Assembly (NCBI GenBank): GCA_003529325.1
Contig: DPVW01000151.1
Location: forward strand, 1,311 to 28,264
Direction of reading: 5' to 3'
DNA length: 26,954 bases
Source of the DNA: Candidatus Latescibacterota bacterium
GTDB lineage: Bacteria; Latescibacterota; UBA2968; UBA8231
Part shown: positions 1-6,114 of the stretch, piece by piece
Layout of the letters: the number at the start of each line of letters is the position of its first letter
How positions within the stretch are numbered: position 1 is the stretch's first letter
Made by a program: the position numbers and the translations under genes
Notes under the pieces: generated by a model
The model's database searches: none
Told to the model about the DNA's origin: nothing
What the model saw: only the letters and a program-made list of their open reading frames with translations

Positions 1-158
1 GAGCGGTCGTCGGTCAGGACCTTGGAGAGATACCCCAGGGCCCTGCGGTCCTTGACGCCCACTGTTCCCAGGTACTGCGCGCATGCCGCTCTGACAGATG
101 GGTCGCGATCGGCCAGAAGCGCTCGTCCGAGGACTGGCCGCCACTTCGGTGCCCGATC
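1..158 (-). other. -1 frame continuation of the HEAT-repeat gene, runs off the window
   Basis: Reading the - strand from position 158 in the -1 frame gives 52 codons without a stop, up to the window edge. They begin DRAPKWRPVLGR and contain the repeat DRDPSVRAACAQYLGTVGVK, which matches the D-x-x-x-x-V-R...A...L...G pattern of the upstream repeats with 32-residue spacing. This is the natural continuation of the HEAT protein, displaced by one base from its 5' part. Either one base is missing at the A6 run or the G3 run near 152-164, or ribosomes slip there. Confidence 0.75.
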
Positions 159-616
159 TTTTTTATCATCAATGCGGCATGCAGGCGAACACTGGCTTCT
201 TTGTCACCGAAGGCTTTCTGGATGATCGGCACGGCGCTGACTGTACCGGCAAGTCTGAGACTTTCTACGGCGCGAATGCGCACTTCCAGGGACCGATCCT
301 TCAGCGCCTCCGAGAGCACGGTCAAGGCGAGGCGGCCACCGACGTAGCCAAGTGCCTCGACAACGGCTGTGCGCACCTCGGGGGTCTTGTCCTTCAGCCC
401 TCTACGCAGGATCAGAATCGCCCGCCAGCCGCCTACTCGGGCGAGTCCTTGGGCGGCCTTCACACGGATCTCTGGTGACTTGTCACTCAACATCGTCTGC
501 AAGGCGAAAATGCCCTGACCTGGCGCTTCCTGTGCCAGGCAAGGCTGTGTCATCGCTGTCAGCAGACAGACCACGACGATCGCCGTGCGCTGCAGTTGGA
601 GGGGTGATTCAAACAT
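14..616 (-). CDS. Exported HEAT-repeat protein, frame-shifted at its 3' part
   Basis: Residues 10-29 are a hydrophobic signal peptide ending in CLAQ (cleavage probably before EAP). Four HEAT/PBS-lyase-like helical repeats follow with 31-residue spacing; their signature D-x-x-x-E-V-R recurs with the Arg at 51, 82, 113 and 144. Such repeats are protein-interaction scaffolds; the partner is unknown. From residue 154 to the stop near position 14 the uninterrupted frame loses repeat character and looks like out-of-frame translation. The -1 frame continues perfect HEAT sequence to the window edge, so the true product is longer (see the 1..158 entry). The ATG at 616 lies 15 bp after the rhamnose isomerase stop, with only a weak ribosome binding site, suggesting co-transcription. 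The repeat family is secure; the function is not known. Confidence 0.75.
   Translation of the reverse strand: MFESPLQLQRTAIVVVCLLTAMTQPCLAQEAPGQGIFALQTMLSDKSPEIRVKAAQGLARVGGWRAILILRRGLKDKTPEVRTAVVEALGYVGGRLALTVLSEALKDRSLEVRIRAVESLRLAGTVSAVPIIQKAFGDKEASVRLHAALMIKKIGHRSGGQSSDERFWPIATHLSERHARSTWEQWASRTAGPWGISPRS
158..164 (-). other. A AAA AAG slippery heptamer at the HEAT frame change
   Basis: The - strand reads AT[A AAA AAG] in the zero frame, at codons 151-153 of the HEAT gene. This is the X XXY YYZ heptamer used for -1 ribosomal frameshifting in E. coli dnaX. Moving one base back after AAG gives GAT CGG GCA, exactly the frame that restores the HEAT repeats. A single-base deletion (a sequencing or assembly error, or a real mutation) explains the same data equally well. 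I did not identify a convincing stimulatory stem-loop downstream or an upstream Shine-Dalgarno stimulator. Confidence 0.5.
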
Positions 617-631
617 GGTTGCCTGTCTCGA

Positions 632-1855
632 CTAGCCCCAACTGGCGCCGCCCTCGAGTTCGCCCTGGCGCTGTTCGGCGATGCGCGAGAAATAACCACT
701 GCTGCGGTAGGCGGCCAGAGGATCTTCGGCCGCGCCCAGATCGGTTCGCACCTGCGCCAATAGGGGGCGCACATCGGTATCCCACGCTGAGCGCAGGACT
801 TCCTCTGCCAGTACCGTGTCTGCTTCAGACTGGGCATCGGCCAAGGCCTGACGATCCACCAGAAGGGCGCGTGCGTAGGCGGTCTGGATATTGAGCACAG
901 ACTGAATCATCGCCTCGACCTTGGGTTTGACGATATGGCTCTGGTCGATCATGTAGGCGATGTCGCCACCCCGGCCGCGGGCCGTGGCATTCTCGATCTC
1001 GTGATAGATGAGGAAGACCTCGTATAGATTGACCGAACCCGTCGTCAGATCATCGTCGGCGTATTTGCGGTTGTTGAAGTGAAACCCACCGAGAGCCTGT
1101 TCGTCGAGCAGATGAGCAACGATGTGTTCGATATTGACGCCTTGTGCATGGTGCCCAAGATCGACGAGGACCTGGGCCCGTTCCCCAGCCGACCGTGCAA
1201 AGTGCAGCGCCAAGCCCCAATCGGCGATATCCGTGTGGTAAAAGCCTGGTTCGAAGAACTTGTACTCGATGAGCATGCGAGCGTCCTTCGGTAGCAGATC
1301 ATGCGTCTGCTGCAAACCCTCTTCAAAGAACTGCTTGCGCTGAATGAGATCTGCCTGCCCCGCATAATTCGTACCGTCGGCAAACCACAGCGACATCAAC
1401 TTTGAACCGGTGGACTGCATGATCTGTGCACATTCTGCCATGTGTTGAAGGGCCTTGTCGCGCACCGCCCCGTCTCGGTGGCCGAAGGAGCCGAACTGAT
1501 AGTCGGGGTCCTGGAAGACATTGGGGTTGATGGCGCCAATCACAACACCCAGTTCAGCTGCTTCTGCCTTTAGTGCATCGTAGTCGTCGACCTTGTCCCA
1601 CGGAATATGCAGCGCCACCGGCCGGCAGACGCCTGTCACTTCGTGAACTTTGGCGGCATCCGCCAGGCGTTCGTGCACATCCCGTGCCGCACCTGGTTGC
1701 TTGAAGACGCCGAAGCGGGTCCCCGAATTGCCGTACCCCCAAGACGGGGTCTCAATAACCTGCTCGCGCAGGCGCGCCTCGAGGTTCTCTACATCAATGC
1801 CACGTTCATGCAGTTGCTCGGCGAGAACTTCATATCCTGCAACGTTGTCACTCAT
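632..1855 (-). CDS. rhaI: L-rhamnose isomerase, Pseudomonas stutzeri type
   Basis: A metal-dependent ketol-isomerase with a xylose-isomerase-like TIM barrel, converting L-rhamnose to L-rhamnulose in the cytoplasm; family members also act on other aldoses. The 407 residues carry the full metal and substrate set seen in P. stutzeri L-RhI with nearly identical spacing: E197 (LIEYKF), D232 and H235 (VDLGHH), H259 (GGFHF), D267/D269 (DDD) and D304 (MIDQSH). The N-terminal segment RFGVFKQPGAARDVHERL is typical. I chose the ATG at 1855 over the TTG one codon upstream because AGGAG sits 7 nt before it. No rhamnulose kinase or aldolase is in the window, so the pathway context is incomplete. The exported HEAT gene follows 15 bp downstream. 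Confidence 0.9.
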   Translation of the reverse strand: MSDNVAGYEVLAEQLHERGIDVENLEARLREQVIETPSWGYGNSGTRFGVFKQPGAARDVHERLADAAKVHEVTGVCRPVALHIPWDKVDDYDALKAEAAELGVVIGAINPNVFQDPDYQFGSFGHRDGAVRDKALQHMAECAQIMQSTGSKLMSLWFADGTNYAGQADLIQRKQFFEEGLQQTHDLLPKDARMLIEYKFFEPGFYHTDIADWGLALHFARSAGERAQVLVDLGHHAQGVNIEHIVAHLLDEQALGGFHFNNRKYADDDLTTGSVNLYEVFLIYHEIENATARGRGGDIAYMIDQSHIVKPKVEAMIQSVLNIQTAYARALLVDRQALADAQSEADTVLAEEVLRSAWDTDVRPLLAQVRTDLGAAEDPLAAYRSSGYFSRIAEQRQGELEGGASWG

Positions 1856-1890
1856 CAACTGTCTCCTGGTAAGGTTCGTCGTACCCAGTG

Positions 1891-1920
1891 AGGATACACC
1901 GAACAGCGACGTGGTTCCAA
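1891..1920 (-). promoter_or_regulatory. Possible sigma70-type promoter for the rhamnose isomerase gene
   Basis: The - strand has TTGGAA (1920-1915), an 18-nt spacer, then TATCCT (1896-1891), each 4/6 to consensus. It lies 36 nt before the isomerase ATG, in the 139-bp gap behind the glycosyltransferase gene. I saw no operator or terminator in the rest of the gap. Confidence 0.35.
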
Positions 1921-1994
1921 CCCTTGCCTAGGAGTCTGGAGGAGAATGCTCACTCTCTGTATCGGCTGATTTCCACCCGCCAGCCACCGTGAAA

Positions 1995-3680
1995 TCAATC
2001 GGTCGTGATCCGGTAAATGCGTAGCACCGGCCCAGCGCGCAGAAATCCCCCGTGGCCGGAATACGGTAAGAAATACGCGTCGAGGGGATCGAACGACGCC
2101 ATCTCTAGAACGTGTGCCGCCGCTGGTGAGAATTCCACAATCGGCTGGAGAGTGGCCAGGTCGCCGGCGAGGGATGGCGACATCGCTGCATAGGGTAGTG
2201 GATGACTCTGGGTGACAAGCCAATCGACTCCCTGAGTGCGCAGAGCTTCGACGCTGGAGATGTCGCGGACAGAACGCATGCCTGGCTTTGGCTGCACCTG
2301 CAACTCCACCAGATCGTAGGCGGGCGCCAAAGTGTAACCTGGGAGATCGAGAGCGAATTTCAGTCGTCTGCCAGGCTCTCCCAGACGACGCACATCCTCC
2401 CAGCGCTGCTGGACCCAGGACCTGGTAGGATGCAGCAGTGGGTGGCCATAGCTGCTGCCAGTCAACGCGATACGAGCTCCAGAGGGGATCTGCCGTTCGA
2501 TCCACTGCCTGGCCAGCTCACGGGTATCCTCGCGCGCCAGCAGACGATCGTGTGTGACTGCAGCGATCGCCGTGGGCACCGTCATCATGAGGGACGCAGT
2601 GACGACGATCACCAGGCGGCCTTCTGTCAGCCGCGCCAGGGCGACCCCTGTTGCCACGCACAGGAGGGGGACCAGGGGGATCGCATATCGCACAAAGAGG
2701 CTCTCACCGGCCCCGGCAACCGTGAAATACCCGAAGACGGCAGTCAGCAGAACGAGGTCCCCGGGCAATCGACGGATGGCGAGCCACACCAGAGCAGCGA
2801 TGGCGCCGATCATCAGCGGCAATCCGAGACCGTGCCGCAGAGTAAAACTCAGATGATAGAACCAGCCAATACCGAGTTCTTGCTGCGTGTGTCCCCGACC
2901 AAAGTGCTGCCACTCGAAGAGGAAATCGCGCCAGAATGCACCTGGGTCCAGAGCGATGAAGGGCGAGCCACAGAAAAAGGCTGCTGCCGTAAGCCCAAAG
3001 GCAAGCGTGAGATCACGCCGTCGGTCGCCGCCAGGAGAGGTCCAGATCGCCACCAGCATCGCCGGGAGGAAGAGGGCTGCGTTATACTTGGTCGATATCG
3101 CCAATCCAGCCAGGATCGCACCGAGTATCAGACTTCGGCGACCCCCATGGCATGCATACTCGACGAGCGCCGCCAATGATGCTGTCACCCAGAAAGCGGC
3201 CGGCACGTCCACCGTCAGAAAGTGAGAGTCGCGCACGTGCAGAAAGGTTGAAGCTAGCAGAATCGCCGCCGCTGCCGCGGCGGCACTCCCCCCAAGGGTG
3301 CGACCCAGATGCCAACAACAGAAAAGGGTTGCAGTACCCATCAGGGCGGTTACCGATCGCCCCAGCAGATAGAGATCAGAGGGATCGAGGAGAAACTGCA
3401 GGAGAAAATCCTGCGTTCCAGCCGTGGTGCCCAGGAGCAGGCAGATCAGGTAGTAGAACCCGTAAACTGCGGCCAGCAGATACAGATGGAGGGTGGGATA
3501 GTTAAAGAAGTGCGGATTCCATTGACCCCCGGCGATCGTCAAGGCCCGATGAACAAGAAAGGATTCATCTGGCCGTGTTGCCGTGTGCGGTAGGCCGAAG
3601 TCGAGGCCCCAGAGTCTGAGCACGAGTCCCAGCAACAGGGCGCCACCAAGGACCCAGCCCGCGCCACCGGGGAATCGCAC
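1995..3680 (-). CDS. GT39/ArnT-like integral membrane glycosyltransferase
   Basis: The 561 residues have many hydrophobic segments (about 10-12), starting at residues 8-24. The first periplasmic loop carries the acidic pair of GT-C enzymes at D38-E39 (RPDESFLVHRAL), followed by FNYPTLHLYLLA. This matches the PMT/ArnT (GT39, GT83) glycosyltransferases, which transfer a sugar from a polyprenyl-phosphate donor at the outer face of the inner membrane to lipid, protein or glycan. The acceptor cannot be read from the sequence. The C-terminal ~180 residues are mostly soluble, consistent with a periplasmic domain. The GTG start at 3680 lies 3 bp after the oxidoreductase stop, implying translational coupling and a shared role in cell-surface sugar work. 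Confidence 0.82.
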   Translation of the reverse strand: MRFPGGAGWVLGGALLLGLVLRLWGLDFGLPHTATRPDESFLVHRALTIAGGQWNPHFFNYPTLHLYLLAAVYGFYYLICLLLGTTAGTQDFLLQFLLDPSDLYLLGRSVTALMGTATLFCCWHLGRTLGGSAAAAAAAILLASTFLHVRDSHFLTVDVPAAFWVTASLAALVEYACHGGRRSLILGAILAGLAISTKYNAALFLPAMLVAIWTSPGGDRRRDLTLAFGLTAAAFFCGSPFIALDPGAFWRDFLFEWQHFGRGHTQQELGIGWFYHLSFTLRHGLGLPLMIGAIAALVWLAIRRLPGDLVLLTAVFGYFTVAGAGESLFVRYAIPLVPLLCVATGVALARLTEGRLVIVVTASLMMTVPTAIAAVTHDRLLAREDTRELARQWIERQIPSGARIALTGSSYGHPLLHPTRSWVQQRWEDVRRLGEPGRRLKFALDLPGYTLAPAYDLVELQVQPKPGMRSVRDISSVEALRTQGVDWLVTQSHPLPYAAMSPSLAGDLATLQPIVEFSPAAAHVLEMASFDPLDAYFLPYSGHGGFLRAGPVLRIYRITTD

Positions 3681-3683
3681 GTC

Positions 3684-4634
3684 TCAGGCTACTGCGAGGA
3701 TCGTCGCCTGAAGCCCGAGATTGCGCATGGCGACGCGTGGCGGCACGATGGGTTCGGAGTCATCCCCGCAGACGGCACGGGCGAACTGCTCGATCAGCAG
3801 TCGCATGAGATCATCGCCCAGGTCCTCGACACCATCCTGAGTCATGACGGAACGATAGACTCCCTCATCATCGGCTCGGCCACTCAGATCCACGGCGTGG
3901 TCGTCGAAGGAGAACCGGCGCACAAGGGGACCCTCATCTCGATCGCGGACGGTGACATGACAACGGCAATGGTGGCCCTCGGCGTCGATCGTGAACCAGG
4001 CCATTGCTGTACGTCCCTCGAAAGCAACCCGCAGCGAGTTGGGTAACAGACTCGCCGTTGGCCAAGCCGCCAGTATCAAGCTCAGGGGATGTGGTCCCAT
4101 ATCGACCCAGATCGCCGCCGCATCCCGAGGTTGTCCGCGGGACAGAGTTTCCATCTCGACAGCAAATGAAGAGCTGGTGGTGGGATCGATGAGCGGACAC
4201 AGTCGTCGGTATTGCGCCAGCGACGTGGCATACTGACTGCACATGCCGAGATGGAGCCCGAGAGCCTCGGCTTGATCGACGAGACTGCGTGCTTGCTCGA
4301 ATGCGGTCGTCGACGTCGATGCCCAGACGAGAGGTTTTTCGCAGAGAACGTGGCAACCGGCATCGAGCGCCTGGCGGGCGAGATCAAAATGTGCCTCGTT
4401 CGGCGTACAGATGTCGATGACGTCAGGCCGTTCGCGAGCAAGGAGGTCATCGAAGTCGGTGTATCCCCGACCGTGGAACCCGAACAGCTCCTGTAGCTGT
4501 CTGGATGTCGTGGGAATGCGATCAGCCTGACTACCGAGAATCGCCACCACTTCAGACCCGCCCTGAGCATGCCACTTGGCGTGGTGACGACCGATCCCGC
4601 CCGCTCCGGCGATGGCGACACGAAGGGCTTTCAT
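3684..4634 (-). CDS. Gfo/Idh/MocA family NAD(P)-dependent oxidoreductase
   Basis: An N-terminal Rossmann fold carries GAGGIG (residues 10-15). It is followed by DVIDICTPNEAH and the family motif EKP (99-101), whose Lys is catalytic in this family. In the C-terminal substrate domain D178-M-G-P-H182 matches the D-x-G-x-H motif. Members oxidise or reduce hydroxyl groups of sugars, inositols and nucleotide sugars, and the 316-residue length is usual. It is coupled (3-bp gap) to a membrane glycosyltransferase, so a role in modifying a sugar for surface glycans is a reasonable inference; the substrate is unknown. No good Shine-Dalgarno precedes the ATG at 4634. The gene sits 51 bp after a 37-codon gene and may share its promoter at 4844-4872. 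Confidence 0.85.
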   Translation of the reverse strand: MKALRVAIAGAGGIGRHHAKWHAQGGSEVVAILGSQADRIPTTSRQLQELFGFHGRGYTDFDDLLARERPDVIDICTPNEAHFDLARQALDAGCHVLCEKPLVWASTSTTAFEQARSLVDQAEALGLHLGMCSQYATSLAQYRRLCPLIDPTTSSSFAVEMETLSRGQPRDAAAIWVDMGPHPLSLILAAWPTASLLPNSLRVAFEGRTAMAWFTIDAEGHHCRCHVTVRDRDEGPLVRRFSFDDHAVDLSGRADDEGVYRSVMTQDGVEDLGDDLMRLLIEQFARAVCGDDSEPIVPPRVAMRNLGLQATILAVA

Positions 4635-4685
4635 ATCATCGGCACACGCGAAAGCGAGCCTACCGAGGCCCGCTCTCTGCGCCTT

Positions 4686-4799
4686 TCAGCTCTTCTTTCC
4701 AGCTGCCTTGGCTTCACGGATTTTCTGCTTGATGCGTTCTCGACGACGATATCGCTGCCGGCGCAATTCCCTTTGCCGCACACTGCCTTTACTGGCCAT
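4686..4799 (-). CDS. Unrecognised small basic protein (37 aa)
   Basis: The reading frame ATG (4799) to TGA (4686) encodes MASKGSVRQRELRRQRYRR followed by a further Arg/Lys-rich helix ending AAGKKS. It has roughly 17 basic residues out of 37, no Cys and no hydrophobic segment. It looks like a nucleic-acid-binding peptide, for example a small ribosome-associated protein, but I do not recognise a family. Support for it being real is a well-formed promoter about 45 nt upstream (TTGTCT, 17 nt, TATCAT), an AAAGAG element 7 nt before the ATG, and its place at the head of the oxidoreductase-glycosyltransferase group. The longer overlapping frame at this place (4631-4912) lacks coding character. Confidence 0.6.
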   Translation of the reverse strand: MASKGSVRQRELRRQRYRRRERIKQKIREAKAAGKKS

Positions 4800-4843
4800 G
4801 ATGAGTCTCTTTGGAAGAGGTGAACATTTTGACGATTCTCTCT

Positions 4844-4872
4844 ATGATACCGAGGCGAGATCGCCCAGACAA
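4844..4872 (-). promoter_or_regulatory. Sigma70-type promoter upstream of the 37-codon gene
   Basis: The - strand carries TTGTCT (4872-4867, 4/6), a 17-nt spacer and TATCAT (4849-4844, 5/6). Transcription would start near 4837, giving a ~38-nt leader to the ATG at 4799. The 94 bp between this and the pyrB stop (4967) contain only a short AGCCC/GGGCT hairpin without a T-tract. Confidence 0.6.
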
Positions 4873-4966
4873 TCTCAGATATTCTCGGCAGCCCGTTTAA
4901 AGTCGCGCGCAAACGCAGGTGAAAGGGGCTGGCCGCTGCGCAGATGGGCGTAGCCCGCAGGGCTCA

Positions 4967-5899
4967 TCAACGGGCTGCTAAGATCATTCGCAGCAGTGCC
5001 ATACGCACGTAGAGTCCATTCTGCGCCTGCCGGAAATAAGCCGCTCGTGGGTCGGGGTCGACCTCTTCGGCGTTGATCTCGTCGACCCTGGGCAATGGGT
5101 GCATGACGATCGCGTCGGCAGTCATCTTATCCAAGATGCGCCGGTCGATGATGTACTTGCCCCGGGCCTGCTCGTAGTCCTGGATCCGATCGCCGAAGCG
5201 CTCTCGCTGGATGCGGGTCTGATAAATGACATCGACCTCCGAGGCGACCGCCGCCAAGTCCGTTGATTCTTCCCAGCTTACACCATTAGCGGACAGATAC
5301 TGCTTGATATCGTCACGCATGCGCACGACTTCGGGGGCGACAAAGCAGACACGTACATCGTTGAACTTCGTGAGCAGATAGCAGAGGGAGCGAGCCGTGC
5401 GGCCATTTGCGAGGTCACCGACGAGGGCGACGGAGATTCCATCGAGGCGACCGATTTCACGCTCGATTGTGTATACATCGAGCAGGGCTTGTGTCGGATG
5501 TTGTCCTGGACCATCGCCGGCGCTGATGACGGGAACCTCCGCCACGGCGGCGGCGCGGCGGCTGGCGCCACTTTCGAAATGCCGCAGGACGATGACATCG
5601 GCGTAGCCGCCGACGATCCTGATCGTGTCCTCCAGGGTCTCGCCCTTGGCGGCGGAGGAGAACTCCTGAGCCGACTCCGTTGTGATCACATCCCCCCCCA
5701 AGCGACGCATCGCTGACTCGAAGCTCAGGCGTGTACGGGTACTTGGCTCATAGAACAGCGACGCCATGACGCGTCGGTTGAGAATATTGGAGCCATAGTG
5801 CTGTACGACCTGTTCCATCTCACGGGCGACACGGAAGATGTCGGCCATGGCGTCGCGGTCGAACTGCTGGGCTTCGATGATATGACGCAAGGCGGGCAT
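4967..5899 (-). CDS. pyrB: Aspartate carbamoyltransferase catalytic chain
   Basis: Catalyses carbamoyl phosphate + L-aspartate to N-carbamoyl-L-aspartate, the committed step of pyrimidine synthesis in the cytoplasm. The 310 residues show the carbamoyl-phosphate signature FYEPSTRTR (S-T-R-T-R at 53-57), K85 of the mobile loop (AAKGETLED), HPTQALLD (from 134) and the late HPLPR motif. Length and motifs fit the catalytic subunit of the E. coli/archaeal type. No regulatory pyrI gene and no other pyr gene adjoins it, so it may act as an unregulated trimer or pair with subunits encoded elsewhere. It is divergent from the long surface-protein gene. No strong Shine-Dalgarno precedes the ATG at 5899. 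Confidence 0.95.
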   Translation of the reverse strand: MPALRHIIEAQQFDRDAMADIFRVAREMEQVVQHYGSNILNRRVMASLFYEPSTRTRLSFESAMRRLGGDVITTESAQEFSSAAKGETLEDTIRIVGGYADVIVLRHFESGASRRAAAVAEVPVISAGDGPGQHPTQALLDVYTIEREIGRLDGISVALVGDLANGRTARSLCYLLTKFNDVRVCFVAPEVVRMRDDIKQYLSANGVSWEESTDLAAVASEVDVIYQTRIQRERFGDRIQDYEQARGKYIIDRRILDKMTADAIVMHPLPRVDEINAEEVDPDPRAAYFRQAQNGLYVRMALLRMILAAR

Positions 5900-6093
5900 G
5901 GGTTAGAGGGAAGATAGACCCCCTCTTTAGGGGCCACAAGGAATTGATCTGGGGCAAAGGCTCCTTGGTGTCGCACCTCACAGTTTTTTTCTCCCATAGG
6001 CTATATTGAACGTGAACTCCGAATACCGGATATATTGATCGAGCTATCTGCCAGGTTCAACACACCAAATCGGCCCAAGACAGGATTACAATC
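5900..6093. promoter_or_regulatory. Divergent intergenic region between pyrB and the surface-protein gene
   Basis: The region is AT-richer than its surroundings. It holds a CCCCT-CTTT-AGGGG hairpin (5919-5934) in the pyrB leader, a T7 run at 5984-5990, and a direct repeat TATATTGA (6003-6010 and 6031-6038). For the + strand gene a candidate promoter is TTGAAC (6006-6011), a 19-nt spacer, then TATATT (6031-6036, 5/6). A pyrB promoter could not be assigned with confidence. Confidence 0.45.
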
Positions 6094-6114
6094 ATGCCTA
6101 CACGTTTCCGGTGA
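6082..6114 (+). other. Probable true start with ribosome binding site, one base out of frame
   Basis: AGGA at 6082-6085 stands 8 nt before ATG 6094. The ATG frame reads MPTRFR and then meets TGA at 6112. Adding one G to the GG at 6110-6111 would give MPTRFRVIFLFLGLCLATP, a textbook signal peptide with a basic n-region, fused in frame to the long protein. The GTG at 6111 alone gives a signal segment without positive charge and without a ribosome binding site. A one-base deletion, real or from sequencing, is the simplest reading. Confidence 0.6.

Noticed and set aside
2202..3179. + strand open frame (325 codons)
   Set aside because: Antisense to the membrane glycosyltransferase; very polar, Gln/Arg/Ser-rich and without a known fold.
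4631..4912. 93-codon - strand frame over the small basic gene
   Set aside because: Starts upstream of the promoter -10 box and has no pattern; the 37-codon frame fits the promoter better.
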